A model generated the notes under the pieces. The model was not told the origin of the DNA. It searched no databases and saw only the letters and a program-made list of their open reading frames with translations. From the NCBI RefSeq assembly GCF_003970865.1, contig NZ_RXLZ01000005.1:1-64000 (forward strand): a stretch of DNA of 64,000 nt. The letters run 5' to 3'. The stretch's first letter is position 1. Each line of letters opens with the position of its first letter. Origin of the DNA: Stenotrophomonas maltophilia (GTDB lineage Bacteria; Pseudomonadota; Gammaproteobacteria; Xanthomonadales; Xanthomonadaceae). Positions 24,703 through 33,586 of the stretch are shown piece by piece. The translations under genes and the position numbers were made by a program.

Positions 24703-25251
24703 TTGACCGCTCGTCCCGCCCGCGCCAGACCCGCGCGAGGCTTGTTCACCCTGGCCCTGGCCGCCGTACAGGCGGTGCGGGCGATGTGCTGGCTGGGCAT
24801 CCTGGCGGCGCTGCTGGCCGTTCCGCTGGTCGCCCACGACCGCAGCTGGCTGCTCGACAGCGTCCACGACGCTGATGCCGCTGCCGTGCATGGCAGCGAC
24901 CTGTTCCTGCATTTCTGCCTGGGCCTGGGCGCGATCGTCGCGCTGCTGGTGCTGTGCCTGATGTTCCTGCGCCACCTGCTGCGGCTGTTGACGTCGGCGG
25001 CGCGCGAGCGACCGTTCACCCACGCCAATGCACAGCGCCTGCAGCGCATGGCCTGGCTGATGCTGTCGATGGAGGTGCTGTCGATCCTGATCGGCGCCTA
25101 CGCCGCCTGGATGGGGCCGGACTTCACCTGGATGGAGGTGGGCGGCGGCATGTCGATCACCGGCCTGGTCGCGGTGCTGATGCTGTTCGTGCTGGCACGC
25201 GTGTTTGCCGTGGGTGCGGCGATGCGCGATGACCTCGATGGTGTCATCTGA
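24703..25251 (+). CDS. DUF2975 membrane protein
   Basis: 182 aa from a TTG with GGAGG upstream; upstream ATGs run through the preceding gene. Four hydrophobic segments (about 28-45, 68-92, 116-135, 148-168). Such DUF2975 proteins are usually coupled to a small XRE/Cro-type regulator, exactly as here: its TGA overlaps the ATG of the next gene. Function unknown. Confidence 0.8.
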   Translation: MTARPARARPARGLFTLALAAVQAVRAMCWLGILAALLAVPLVAHDRSWLLDSVHDADAAAVHGSDLFLHFCLGLGAIVALLVLCLMFLRHLLRLLTSAARERPFTHANAQRLQRMAWLMLSMEVLSILIGAYAAWMGPDFTWMEVGGGMSITGLVAVLMLFVLARVFAVGAAMRDDLDGVI

Positions 25252-25475
25252 TGGCGATTGTCATCACCCTGGACCGCATGCTGCAGGAACGGGGCATGAC
25301 CCTGTCCGAGCTGGCCGGGCGCATCGACATCACCCTGGCCAACCTGTCGATCCTGAAAACCGGCAAGGCGCGCGCCATCCGCTTTTCCACACTCGATGCG
25401 ATCTGCCGTGAGCTGCAGTGCACGCCCGGTGATCTGCTCGGGCATGACCCGACGCAGGCGCAGGACGCTGACTGA
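25251..25475 (+). CDS. Small XRE/Cro-type DNA-binding protein (YozG-like)
   Basis: 74 aa, one HTH_XRE domain covering nearly the whole protein: MTLSELAGRIDITLANLSIL is the helix-turn-helix, and CRELQCTPGDLLGH is the C-terminal family motif. Overlaps the DUF2975 gene by one base. Candidate binder of the palindrome at 24649-24660. Confidence 0.88.
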   Translation: MAIVITLDRMLQERGMTLSELAGRIDITLANLSILKTGKARAIRFSTLDAICRELQCTPGDLLGHDPTQAQDAD

Positions 25476-25518
25476 GTGCTTTCCCTTTTCCCTTACCTAC
25501 TGACGAAACGGACCTGAA

Positions 25519-27057
25519 ATGGAATGGTTGGCTGACCCCTCGATATGGATGGGCCTTGCAACCCTGGTCGTGCTGGAGATCGTTCTCGGCATCGACAACC
25601 TGGTGTTCATCGCGATCCTTGCCGACAAACTGCCGCCGCACCAGCGTGACCGCGCGCGGGTGATCGGCCTGGCGCTGGCCCTGCTGATGCGGCTGGTGCT
25701 CCTGGCCGCGCTGGCATGGATCATGAAACTGACCGAGCCGCTGCTGACGCTGTTCGACCACAGCTTCTCCGGGCGTGACCTGATCCTGCTGGGCGGCGGC
25801 CTGTTCCTGCTGTTCAAGGGCACCATGGAGCTGCACGAACGGCTGGAAGGCCGCGAGCACCACGAGGATGGCAAGAAGGTCTATGCCAGCTTCGCAATGG
25901 TGGTGGCACAGATCGTGGTGCTCGACGCGGTGTTCTCGCTGGACTCGGTGATCACCGCGGTCGGCATGGTCGACAACCTGGGCGTGATGTATGCCGCGGT
26001 GACCATCGCGATGGTGCTGATGCTGGTGGCCAGCAAGCCGCTGACCCGCTTCGTCAACAAGCATCCCACGGTGGTGGTGCTGTGCCTGGGCTTCCTGTTG
26101 ATGATCGGCTTCAGCCTGGTGGCCGAGGGCCTGGGCTACAAGATCCCGAAGGGTTACCTGTACGCGGCGATCGCCTTCTCGATCCTGGTCGAGGCGTTCA
26201 ACCAGTGGGTGCGCTTCAACCGTGAGCGCAACGAGCGCCGCCAGCCGTTCCGCCAGCGCACCGCCGACGCCGTGCTGCGCATGCTGGGCGCGCGCCCGGC
26301 CAATGGTCACGACGACGAAAGCGCTGACGAACACGTCGATGCCGAAGAGCGGTTGCAACCGGCCGAGCACGAGATGATCCGCAGCGTGCTGGGCCTGGCT
26401 GATCGGCCGGTGTCGAGCGTGATGACGGTGCGTGCCGACGTGCAGTGGATCGACCTGGCACGTGGGCAGGAGGATGTGGTGGCACGCTTGGTGGCGTCGC
26501 CGCATACCCGCCTGCTGGTGGGCGACGGTGATCTGGACAGCCTGCGTGGCGTGGTACAGAGCCGCGACCTGCTGGCCGACCTGCTGCAGGGCAGGCCGCT
26601 GCAGCTGGAGGGCAACCTGCGCGAGCCGCAGTACGTGCTGTCCAGCGCCAGCGCGCTGCAGGCGCTGGAACTGATCCGCCAGCACCCGGTGCCGTTGGCG
26701 GTGGCGGTGGACGAGTACGGCAGCGTGGAAGGCCTGGTGACCGCCAACGACCTGCTGGCGGCCATTGCCGGTGACCTGGTCGATACCCAGGACGAGCGCT
26801 ATGGCGTGGTCGCGCAGGGCGAGGACCAGTGGGAGGCCGACGGTGCGCTGACTCTGGACGACCTGCAGCGCCTGGCCGGCGTATCGCTGCCGCGCAGTGC
26901 CGACTACATGACCATCTCCGGCCTGGTGCTGGAGCGTCTGGGGCGCCTGCCGGACATCGGTGACGCGGTGGAGATGGCGGACGTACGCATCACCGTACTG
27001 GCGATGGAGAAGCGTCGCATCGCCCGCCTGCGGGTGGAGCGCCTGGGGCATCCGTAG
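25519..27057 (+). CDS. TerC-family membrane protein with CBS pair and CorC/HlyC domain
   Basis: 512 aa. TerC membrane part (residues 1-235) with the conserved acidic motifs [18 protein letters not shown] and [17 protein letters not shown]; then two CBS domains (about 290-410) and a C-terminal transporter-associated CorC/HlyC domain (about 425-510). Same architecture as E. coli YoaE/YegH. Thought to act in metal ion export, perhaps manganese, with CBS domains sensing nucleotides. The TAG stop lies in a SMAG GTAG head. Confidence 0.88.
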   Translation: MEWLADPSIWMGLATLVVLEIVLGIDNLVFIAILADKLPPHQRDRARVIGLALALLMRLVLLAALAWIMKLTEPLLTLFDHSFSGRDLILLGGGLFLLFKGTMELHERLEGREHHEDGKKVYASFAMVVAQIVVLDAVFSLDSVITAVGMVDNLGVMYAAVTIAMVLMLVASKPLTRFVNKHPTVVVLCLGFLLMIGFSLVAEGLGYKIPKGYLYAAIAFSILVEAFNQWVRFNRERNERRQPFRQRTADAVLRMLGARPANGHDDESADEHVDAEERLQPAEHEMIRSVLGLADRPVSSVMTVRADVQWIDLARGQEDVVARLVASPHTRLLVGDGDLDSLRGVVQSRDLLADLLQGRPLQLEGNLREPQYVLSSASALQALELIRQHPVPLAVAVDEYGSVEGLVTANDLLAAIAGDLVDTQDERYGVVAQGEDQWEADGALTLDDLQRLAGVSLPRSADYMTISGLVLERLGRLPDIGDAVEMADVRITVLAMEKRRIARLRVERLGHP

Positions 27058-27142
27058 CGTTGAGCCATGCGCGATTGGGGTTCTGTAGCGTCGAGCCTTG
27101 CTCGACGGCTTCCTGAGCAGCCGAGCATGGGCTCGGCTCTAC
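27054..27142. repeat. SMAG repeat cluster (one degenerate copy plus an inverted dimer)
   Basis: GTAGCGTTGAGCCATGCGCGAT at 27054 contains the stop codon of the TerC gene and has a decayed stem. A second GTAG with stem CGTCGAGC/GCTCGACG begins at 27085, and an inverted partner with stem AGCCGAGC/GCTCGGCT ends in CTAC at 27142. The pair forms the typical inverted SMAG dimer. Confidence 0.75.
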
Positions 27143-27191
27143 ACAACGCCTCCCACAACCGTCACCATGGCGGGCCCGCTTTCCTTCCCGG

Positions 27192-28328
27192 ATGGTTGCA
27201 GTGCTGAGTACGATCGGTTTGTTGATGGGCCTGTATGTGGCCTGGCGCCTGTTCTGGCCACTGCGCATGCCCATCTGGCTGAAGATCGCGCTGTCGCTGC
27301 TGCTGGTGGGCGTGGCCGTGCAGCTGCGCATCGTCGCCATGTTCTGGGGCACGATGGCCTCGCCGGAGATCCCGAAGCTGGCCATCGCCACGCTGGCCGC
27401 CGGCTCCACGGCGGTGTTGCTGTTGGCGCTGCTGATGCTGGCGCTGGACGTGGGCCTGCTCGCCTCCCGCCCGCTGTGCAGACCCCGTGCTGTTTCGGCG
27501 CTGCGTACGCCGCTGCTGCGCCCGGCGGCGGCGCTGCTTGCGTTGTTGGTCAGTGGCTACGGCATCAGCCAGGGCATGGCGGTACCCAAGCCCCGGCAGA
27601 TCGAGGTGAGCATCGCCGGGCTGCCCGCTGCGTTCGACGGCTATCGCGTGCTGCAGCTGACCGACATCCATGCCAGCCGCCTGCTGACCGGCGATTGGGT
27701 GCGCAAGGTCGTGGATGAGAGCAACGCACTGACGCCGGACCTGATCGTGATCACCGGCGACCTGATCGACGGTAGCGTCGAGGCGCGTCGCGAGGACGCA
27801 CGCCCGTTGGCTGACCTGCATGCACCGGACGGTGTCATCGCCATCACCGGCAACCACGAGTACTACGCGCAGTACCAGGCGTGGATGCAGGCGTTCCGCG
27901 CGCTGCACATGCAGGTGCTGGAGAACAGCCATCTGCAGGTGCGGCGCGGCGATGCGGCGCTGACCATCGCTGGTGTCACCGACCCGGTGGCCGCACGCTA
28001 CGGCCTGCCGCTGCCGGATCTGGACGCCGCGCTGGCCGGGGCCGATCCGTCCGCGCCAGTGATCCTGCTTGACCATCGCCCGCGCAATGCGCGCGAGGCG
28101 GCGGCGCGCGGTGTGAAGCTGCAGTTGTCTGGGCATACCCACGGCGGGCAGATCATCGGCATGGACCAGTTGGTGAAGCGGGCCAACGGTGGCTATGTCT
28201 CCGGTCGTTACGAAGTGGACGGCATGACCCTGTACGTGAGCAACGGTGCGGGCCTCTGGGCCGGTTTCCCGGCGCGCATCGGCGTGCCGTCGGAGATCAC
28301 CCTGGTGACCCTGCGCCGCGCGCCGTGA
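27192..28328 (+). CDS. Membrane-anchored metallophosphoesterase (YkuE/YaeI-like)
   Basis: 378 aa. Four hydrophobic helices fill residues 1-125, then a calcineurin-like phosphoesterase domain with all motifs: QLTDIHASRL (about 153), VITGDLIDG (about 189), GNHEYY (about 220) and SGHTHGGQIIG (about 314). Homologues act on membrane-linked phosphates such as UDP-diacylglucosamine or similar lipids; the substrate here is not predictable. No operon partner. Confidence 0.88.
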   Translation: MVAVLSTIGLLMGLYVAWRLFWPLRMPIWLKIALSLLLVGVAVQLRIVAMFWGTMASPEIPKLAIATLAAGSTAVLLLALLMLALDVGLLASRPLCRPRAVSALRTPLLRPAAALLALLVSGYGISQGMAVPKPRQIEVSIAGLPAAFDGYRVLQLTDIHASRLLTGDWVRKVVDESNALTPDLIVITGDLIDGSVEARREDARPLADLHAPDGVIAITGNHEYYAQYQAWMQAFRALHMQVLENSHLQVRRGDAALTIAGVTDPVAARYGLPLPDLDAALAGADPSAPVILLDHRPRNAREAAARGVKLQLSGHTHGGQIIGMDQLVKRANGGYVSGRYEVDGMTLYVSNGAGLWAGFPARIGVPSEITLVTLRRAP

Positions 28329-28336
28329 CCTTAGGC

Positions 28337-28376
28337 GGGGTCAGATCCCTTTCCCTGAGGAAAGGGATCTGACCCC
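28337..28376. repeat. Perfect 18-bp palindrome with 4-nt loop
   Basis: Arms begin GGGGTCAGATCCCTTTCC and flank CTGA. It starts 8 bp after the metallophosphoesterase stop. The sequence is unrelated to SMAG. It lacks a T-run, so it is a repeat-type palindrome rather than a simple terminator, although it may act as one. Confidence 0.85.
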
Positions 28377-28399
28377 TGACAAACCACATGGAAGGAACC

Positions 28400-28810
28400 A
28401 TGTCCCATCCCCGCGCCCCGATGGAGCGCCTGATCCGAGCCAATGCGGACGAGATCAACCGGCTGCGCCAGGCCATCCGCGATACCGCCAGTGCGCGCTG
28501 GCGTGGCCCGGAGGAAATGCAGCGGCATGCGGCAGCCTGCGCTGAATACAACCAGCGCTATGAACAGCTTGCTTTCCCGGGTGGCTATGCCAACGCGCTG
28601 AGGCAACTTGCCGAGCACGATCCAGATACGGTGGATGTCGTGCTGACCTTTCTTGAGGTGCGCCCGTACTTCTTCCGTTCTGGATACATGTGGAAGACGC
28701 TGCTGAAGCGTGTGCAACGGGCACCGATGGGTGTGAGGCAGCAGGCCCGGATGCAGAAGATCCTCGATGCCTACGCCGCCTATCGCCAACGAAGATTGCA
28801 GTCCCGGTAG
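28400..28810 (+). CDS. Hypothetical protein, soluble helical
   Basis: 136 aa from the ATG (MSHPRAPMERLIR) seven bases after GAAGGA; an ATG at 28388 is possible but lacks a site. No signal or TM. Rich in Arg/Ala/Glu, probably all-helical (INRLRQAIRDTASARWRG; RQLAEHDPDTVDVVLTFLE). No family recognised. The TAG stop belongs to a SMAG head. Confidence 0.7.
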   Translation: MSHPRAPMERLIRANADEINRLRQAIRDTASARWRGPEEMQRHAAACAEYNQRYEQLAFPGGYANALRQLAEHDPDTVDVVLTFLEVRPYFFRSGYMWKTLLKRVQRAPMGVRQQARMQKILDAYAAYRQRRLQSR

Positions 28811-28830
28811 CGCCACGCCATGCGTGGAGG
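28807..28830 (+). repeat. SMAG (GTAG) repeat, monomer
   Basis: GTAGCGCCACGCCATGCGTGG, stem CCACGC/GCGTGG. It provides the stop codon of the gene at 28400-28810. Confidence 0.75.
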
Positions 28831-28902
28831 CCGTGTCCTTCCCGCCGCGGGCTCCGGATCGGCGATCATCTGCAGGGTCGATGCGGAATCAGGGAGCACA
28901 CA

Positions 28903-29916
28903 ATGCAGGGGATGCCTCATCCAATCGGAGGCCCACGCCATGTCGCGCTGCTGGTCGGCCTACTCGCGCTGGCGGCATGCCAACGCACAACGGATGTGCC
29001 GGCCGACGCGCCCGCTGCGGACACGCCACTTGCGGCCCCGGCGACCGCAACAGACCTCTCTCCGCTGCTCGATGCCTTGCCGACCTGCGCGCTGGACGGC
29101 TGGTACATCGATCAGCAGACCGGGCATCCGGCCCACCCCTGGTTGGCCGCGAATGCGCCACAGCCCTGCAAGGAGGATGAGGAGAACGAGATCGCCACGT
29201 TCTGCGTGCAGGGGCAGTGGAAGGGACTGCCGGTGGAGGAGGTGATCCTGCCGACGATGACCTTCGTCTCGTTCCGTGGGGCCAGGATCGGCCTGCCGCT
29301 GGAGAAGGCACGTCCCATCGTCCGCCAGCGTTTCGGTCAGGAATTCCCGGGTGGTGCGGCGTACGAAGCGGGCCGTGAGCCGAAGCTGATGGCCGATCCC
29401 GAGGATGCGCAGCGCGCGTGGCTGCTGTGCAGCACGCCGGAACCGGGAGACGATCTGGGCAGCCAGGCAGGCGTCAGCTACTCGGGCATGAACCTGCCCT
29501 ACGACCACGACGGTTGCAGCTACCGCTACAGCCCGGTCGACTTCTGCGATGCGCCGCACCGGGCCGCCATCGAAGATGCGCTCCAGCACCAGGAGCCCAA
29601 CTTCAACCAGCACTACCTGCTGGTACAGGTCGACGATCGTCCGGAGTACTTCCAGCGCACGCTGGTGCTGGTCGATACCCGCACGGGACGCGCCACGCCA
29701 TTGCCGATCGATGCCTTCACCGGCCCGGCGGGGAAGGGCGGAGAGGCCACCGGCTACGGGACACTGGAAACGGGCGTGGACCAGCCGCAGTTCTGCCTTG
29801 ATGGTGCGTTGCTGGTCTACCGCGTGTTCGAGGAGGGGCGCTTCTGCTTCGGCTTTGACGGCGAGCGTTTCACCGGCCATGAAACCCAGTACATGCAGGC
29901 GACGGATAGCCGATGA
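28903..29916 (+). CDS. Putative lipoprotein, unknown function
   Basis: 337 aa from the ATG with AGGGAG upstream. Signal peptide with lipobox LLALAAC (Cys near residue 26), then an Ala/Pro/Thr-rich linker and a globular domain with eight or more Cys (LPTCALDGWYIDQQTG, ATFCVQGQWKG, YSPVDFC, RFCFGFDGERF), probably disulfide-bonded in the periplasm. No family recognised. Confidence 0.72.
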   Translation: MQGMPHPIGGPRHVALLVGLLALAACQRTTDVPADAPAADTPLAAPATATDLSPLLDALPTCALDGWYIDQQTGHPAHPWLAANAPQPCKEDEENEIATFCVQGQWKGLPVEEVILPTMTFVSFRGARIGLPLEKARPIVRQRFGQEFPGGAAYEAGREPKLMADPEDAQRAWLLCSTPEPGDDLGSQAGVSYSGMNLPYDHDGCSYRYSPVDFCDAPHRAAIEDALQHQEPNFNQHYLLVQVDDRPEYFQRTLVLVDTRTGRATPLPIDAFTGPAGKGGEATGYGTLETGVDQPQFCLDGALLVYRVFEEGRFCFGFDGERFTGHETQYMQATDSR

Positions 29917-29994
29917 CCCGTATTTCACCCCGGCCATGACATCCTGCCCCGAACCTGTGCAATCGGGATCGAGGCTGTTGAAGGCGAACACGCA

Positions 29995-31254
29995 ATGACG
30001 GTGGCGCGGCAGCGCTCGATGTGGGTGGCGGGCCTGTCCACGGTAGTGGAGTGGTACGACTTCACCCTGTACCTGTACTTCGCCACGGTGTTGTCGCGGG
30101 TGTTCTTCGGCGGTGGCGAGCAGGCGCTGCTGGTCACCCTGGCCGGCTTTGCGGTGTCCTACCTGATGCGCCCGCTGGGCGCGCTGTGCTTTGGTCATAT
30201 GGGCGACCGCCTGGGCCGGCGCTGGATGTTGCTCGCCTCGATGGCGTTGATGGCAGCGGCGATGCTGGCCACTGCGCTGCTGCCGACAGCGGCCACGGCA
30301 GGCACCACGGCGGGGGTGCTGCTGCTGGTACTGCGTTGCGTGATGGCGTTTTCGGTGGGCGGCGAATACACCGGCGTGGTGGCGTACCTGCTGGAAAGCG
30401 CACCGGCGCGGCGACGTGGCCTGGTGACCTCGCTGGCCTCGGCCGCCAGCGAAGTGGGCGCACTGCTGGCGGTGGCGATCTCCGCGGTTACCGTGGCGCT
30501 GCTCGCGCCCGCGCAGCTGGACAGCTGGGGCTGGCGCATCCCGTTCTTCTTCGGTGCCGCGCTGGCACTGGTGATCCTGGTTGCGCGCTCGGGCATGCAA
30601 GAGTCGCCGGAGTTCGAGCGTCAGCGCCGTGAGGGCAGCATTCCGGCCACGCCGCTTCGCCATGTCCTGCGCAACCATCCGCTGGCGGTGGCGCGCACGT
30701 TCGCGATCTCTGCGCTGGGCTCGATTACTTACTACGTCGGCATCACCTATGTGCCCGCATTCCTGCATGCGCGGGGCCACGATGAGGGCGATGCGCTGTG
30801 GCTGTCGACGATTGCGGCAGTGGCGGTCATCGCGATCACGCCACTGTGCGGCGCATTGTCCGACCGCGTCGGACGACGGCCGGTGCTGTTGGGCCTGACC
30901 GTGCTGGCAGCGCTGCTGCCGCTGTCCTTGTTTGCGTGGATGGCGCAGGCGACAGCGCTGGGCATCGCGCTGGCTGCGGTGCTGCTGGCCTGCGTGGCCG
31001 GTGGCGTGAGCGCGGTGGCAGCGCCGGCCACGGCCGAGCAGTTCCCCGGCGAAGGCCGGGTCAGCGGGCTGGCACTGGGTGTGACCATGGCCACTGCAGT
31101 ATTCGGCGGTGCAACGCCCTGGCTGGCGCAATGGTGGGTGGAACGCAGCGGCTGGGCGGCAGCGCCAGGTGCGATGATCGCGCTGGTGGCAGTGCTGGTG
31201 TTGCCGGTGCTGTGGACCCTGCCCGAGACGGTCCCGGGCAGGGCCAAGCGCTAG
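29995..31254 (+). CDS. MFS transporter, metabolite:H+ symporter (MHS) type
   Basis: 419 aa, 12 predicted helices. MHS hallmarks: VVEWYDFTLYLYFA near residue 17, the loop GHMGDRLGRRWML and the second-half repeat GALSDRVGRRPVL. ProP/KgtP/ShiA-type carriers import organic acids, betaines or aromatic acids. Substrate unknown. Convergent with the nucleoside hydrolase gene, 4 bp between stops. Confidence 0.87.
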   Translation: MTVARQRSMWVAGLSTVVEWYDFTLYLYFATVLSRVFFGGGEQALLVTLAGFAVSYLMRPLGALCFGHMGDRLGRRWMLLASMALMAAAMLATALLPTAATAGTTAGVLLLVLRCVMAFSVGGEYTGVVAYLLESAPARRRGLVTSLASAASEVGALLAVAISAVTVALLAPAQLDSWGWRIPFFFGAALALVILVARSGMQESPEFERQRREGSIPATPLRHVLRNHPLAVARTFAISALGSITYYVGITYVPAFLHARGHDEGDALWLSTIAAVAVIAITPLCGALSDRVGRRPVLLGLTVLAALLPLSLFAWMAQATALGIALAAVLLACVAGGVSAVAAPATAEQFPGEGRVSGLALGVTMATAVFGGATPWLAQWWVERSGWAAAPGAMIALVAVLVLPVLWTLPETVPGRAKR

Positions 31255-31258
31255 CGGG

Positions 31259-32206
31259 TCAGACCTTCAGGGTCTGCTCGATGTCGGCCAGTACCGCGGC
31301 AGCATCCACGCCGATGGCAATCGACTGCACCACGTGGCCGTCCCACACGCTGGGGCCGAACGCCAGGCCTTCCGGCTTGGGAATGGTCATGCCGCGGGCA
31401 ACGCCGTCGGTGGCCACGCGCACGCTGGCGCGCTCGAACTGGAACAGTTCCGGGCGGGTCAGCGCGATGCAGGCGCAGCAGTCATGCACGACCATGCCCT
31501 TGTGGCCGGCCTGCAGGTAGAAGTCCACGTAATCCTGCGACAGCGCACGCACCAGCTCGGCATCGGCACCGCCGATGGCGGCCAGCTTGTCCAGGCCGTC
31601 ACGGTCCATTTCCACGCGGGTGGTCACGTCCAGGCCGATCGCGGTAACCGGCCAGTTGGCGGTGAACACCACGTCGGCCGCTTCGGCATCGCCCCAGATG
31701 TTGGCCTCGGCGGCCGGGGTGATGTTGCCGTTGACGTGGAAGGCGCCGCCCATGATCACCACGCCGCGCACCAGGCCGGCGATGTCCGGGGCCTGTTGCA
31801 GGGCCAGGGCCAGGTTGGTCATGCGGCCGACCGCGACCAGAGTCACCTCGCCCGGATGGGCGCGGACCAGGTCGATGATCAGCTGATGGGCCGGGCGGGC
31901 ATCAGCAGCCACGTCCAGACTGGCCGGCACCGGGTGATTGCCCAGGCCGTTGTGGCCATGGATGTGCACCGGCCAGGCTTCCGGGGTGGCTTCCGGCTGC
32001 AGCGGGCCAGCGGCGCCGCGCGCGACCGGGGCGGCAAAGCCCCAGGCCTGCTTCAGGTACAGCGCGTTGTGCGTGGTCGACTCCACCGAGGCATTGCCGA
32101 AGGTGGTGGTGACGCCGATCAGGTCGATCTGGGCGTGCTTGTGCAGGTACAGCAGGGCCAGGGCGTCGTCGACGCCCGGGTCGGTATCGAAAATGACTTT
32201 CAGCAT
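31259..32206 (-). CDS. Inosine/uridine-preferring nucleoside hydrolase
   Basis: 315 aa. N-terminal calcium site DTDPGVDDALAL (residues 7-18), central MGGAFHVNGNITPAAEANIWGDAEAA, and the late active-site His/Asp in VVHDCCA, where family members usually read HDPCA. Hydrolyses the N-glycosidic bond of ribonucleosides, giving base and ribose. Single gene; the near neighbours give no further clue. Confidence 0.9.
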   Translation of the reverse strand: MLKVIFDTDPGVDDALALLYLHKHAQIDLIGVTTTFGNASVESTTHNALYLKQAWGFAAPVARGAAGPLQPEATPEAWPVHIHGHNGLGNHPVPASLDVAADARPAHQLIIDLVRAHPGEVTLVAVGRMTNLALALQQAPDIAGLVRGVVIMGGAFHVNGNITPAAEANIWGDAEAADVVFTANWPVTAIGLDVTTRVEMDRDGLDKLAAIGGADAELVRALSQDYVDFYLQAGHKGMVVHDCCACIALTRPELFQFERASVRVATDGVARGMTIPKPEGLAFGPSVWDGHVVQSIAIGVDAAAVLADIEQTLKV

Positions 32207-32357
32207 GTTGTTGTTCTTCTTCTTCCGTGTGGTGCGGGGGGCGCCGGTGGCCCGGAAGCAGGCCGGCGCGCCCTACATTGTCCCATCTTCATGACAGGCA
32301 GGGCCATTGCCGGGGTGGCAGGCCATAATGCCCCCAGTCCAGGCACGGAGTCGCCGA

Positions 32358-32690
32358 ATGCTGATCGTTGCCCTTCTGCTGGTCCTGCTGGTGCTGGGCC
32401 TGAACGTGGTGGCTACCATGGTGATCGTCAGGCGTGATGGCCTGTCGGCGGGCGGCCGGACGGTGCAGTTGCTGCTGATCTGGCTGCTGCCGCTGGTCGG
32501 CGCCATCCTGTGCATGGCGGTGGCCACGGCCGATGGCTCGGGCAGCCGGGGGGACAACGGTCTCGGCGGCGCCTACGATTACTCCGGCGGGTATTCCGGC
32601 GACAACTACAGCCAGCACAACCACAGCAGCTCCGACTGCAGCAGTGATGGTGGTGGGGGTGACGGCGGCAGCTGCGGCGGTGGCGATTGA
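32358..32690 (+). CDS. Small membrane protein with Gly/Ser/Asp/Cys-rich tail
   Basis: 110 aa. Two hydrophobic helices (residues about 2-24 and 38-60), then a low-complexity tail of about 50 residues rich in Gly, Ser, Asp and Tyr (GGAYDYSGGYSGDN, HNHSSSDCSSDGGGGD) ending in GGSCGGGD. No family recognised. Xanthomonads have several such proteins. The tail may bind metals or be a flexible linker; this is a guess. Confidence 0.7.
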   Translation: MLIVALLLVLLVLGLNVVATMVIVRRDGLSAGGRTVQLLLIWLLPLVGAILCMAVATADGSGSRGDNGLGGAYDYSGGYSGDNYSQHNHSSSDCSSDGGGGDGGSCGGGD

Positions 32691-32727
32691 CGAGATGTTC
32701 CGGGATGCCGGCCAAGGTCACGTCCTG

Positions 32728-32750
32728 GTAGTGCCGGCCGCTGGCCGGCA
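32728..32750 (+). repeat. SMAG (GTAG) repeat, monomer
   Basis: GTAGTGCCGGCCGCTGGCCGGC, same sequence as the copy at 22136. It stands 12 bp before the stop of the convergent GntR gene. Confidence 0.8.
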
Positions 32751-32761
32751 ACCTCATCCGC

Positions 32762-33481
32762 TCAACCGCCGCCTTCGGTCGGCAACGGCGCCGGTACGTT
32801 CAACAGCCCGCCCGCCGCCACATAGGCGGCCAGGGCCTGGCCCTGGCTCAGCAGATGGCGCTCCATGGTGCGTTCAGCAGCCTGCGCGTCGCGGCGGCGG
32901 AAGCACTCCATCAACTCGCGATGTTCAGCCAGTGATTGCGCGGTGCGGCCCGGGGTCAGCAGCTGGCGGCCGCGATGCATCTTCAGGATGCGGTGCAGGT
33001 CGTGGGTGATGCGGATCAGCCACGGGTTGCCGGCGTAATGCTGCACGGTTTCGTGGATCAGGTAGTTGTTGCGGTAGTACTCGGCGATGTTGCCGTCGGC
33101 GGCCGCCGTTTCCATTGCCGCATGCAGGTCTTCCAGCTGCTGCACGCCGGCATCGTCGATGTGCCTGACCGCCTCGTGCGCGCAGCGGCCTTCCAGCATC
33201 GCCATCACCGGGAACAGCTGGTTGAGGTCTTCCAGCGTCAGTCGGGTGACCCTGCTGCCACGGCCGGCATCGATCTGCACCAGGCCTTCGGCGGCCAGCA
33301 GCTTCAGCGCCTCGCGCAGCGGCGTACGGCTGATGCCCAGTTCCTCGCACAGCGCGGGCTCGTCGATCCACTCACCTGGCGGCAGGCGGTAGTCGTAGAT
33401 GCGCTCGCGCACGTGTTCGGCCACCTCTTCGTACAGAGGTGCGCGCTTCTTCGGTGACCGCGGGGCTGGGGCAATGGCCAT
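32762..33481 (-). CDS. GntR-family (FadR/FCD-type) regulator, probable malonate regulator
   Basis: 239 aa from MAIAPAPRSPKKRAPLYEEV; no clear RBS (sequence before the ATG is pyrimidine-rich). N-terminal GntR winged HTH (EWIDEPALCEELGISRTPLREALKLL), then an all-helical FCD effector domain with metal-site His residues (HEAVRHID, LIHETVQHY, EHRELMECF). Last gene in the malonate cluster, same strand as matC and mdc. Likely represses mdc in the absence of malonate or malonyl-CoA. Confidence 0.85.
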   Translation of the reverse strand: MAIAPAPRSPKKRAPLYEEVAEHVRERIYDYRLPPGEWIDEPALCEELGISRTPLREALKLLAAEGLVQIDAGRGSRVTRLTLEDLNQLFPVMAMLEGRCAHEAVRHIDDAGVQQLEDLHAAMETAAADGNIAEYYRNNYLIHETVQHYAGNPWLIRITHDLHRILKMHRGRQLLTPGRTAQSLAEHRELMECFRRRDAQAAERTMERHLLSQGQALAAYVAAGGLLNVPAPLPTEGGG

Positions 33482-33500
33482 GGAGGAAGTGTACCGCCAG

Positions 33501-33576
33501 GTAGTGCCGGCCGCTGGCCGGCAACCCATGATCGCTGGATGGCTTCATGGGATTGCCGAGCAGCGGCCGGCACTAC
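33501..33576. repeat. Inverted SMAG dimer
   Basis: GTAGTGCCGGCCGCTGGCC at 33501 and its reverse complement ending in CTAC at 33576. It separates the GntR gene from matC, so it may attenuate or protect the mdc-mat transcript. Confidence 0.85.
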
Positions 33577-33586
33577 CGTTGGGTGG

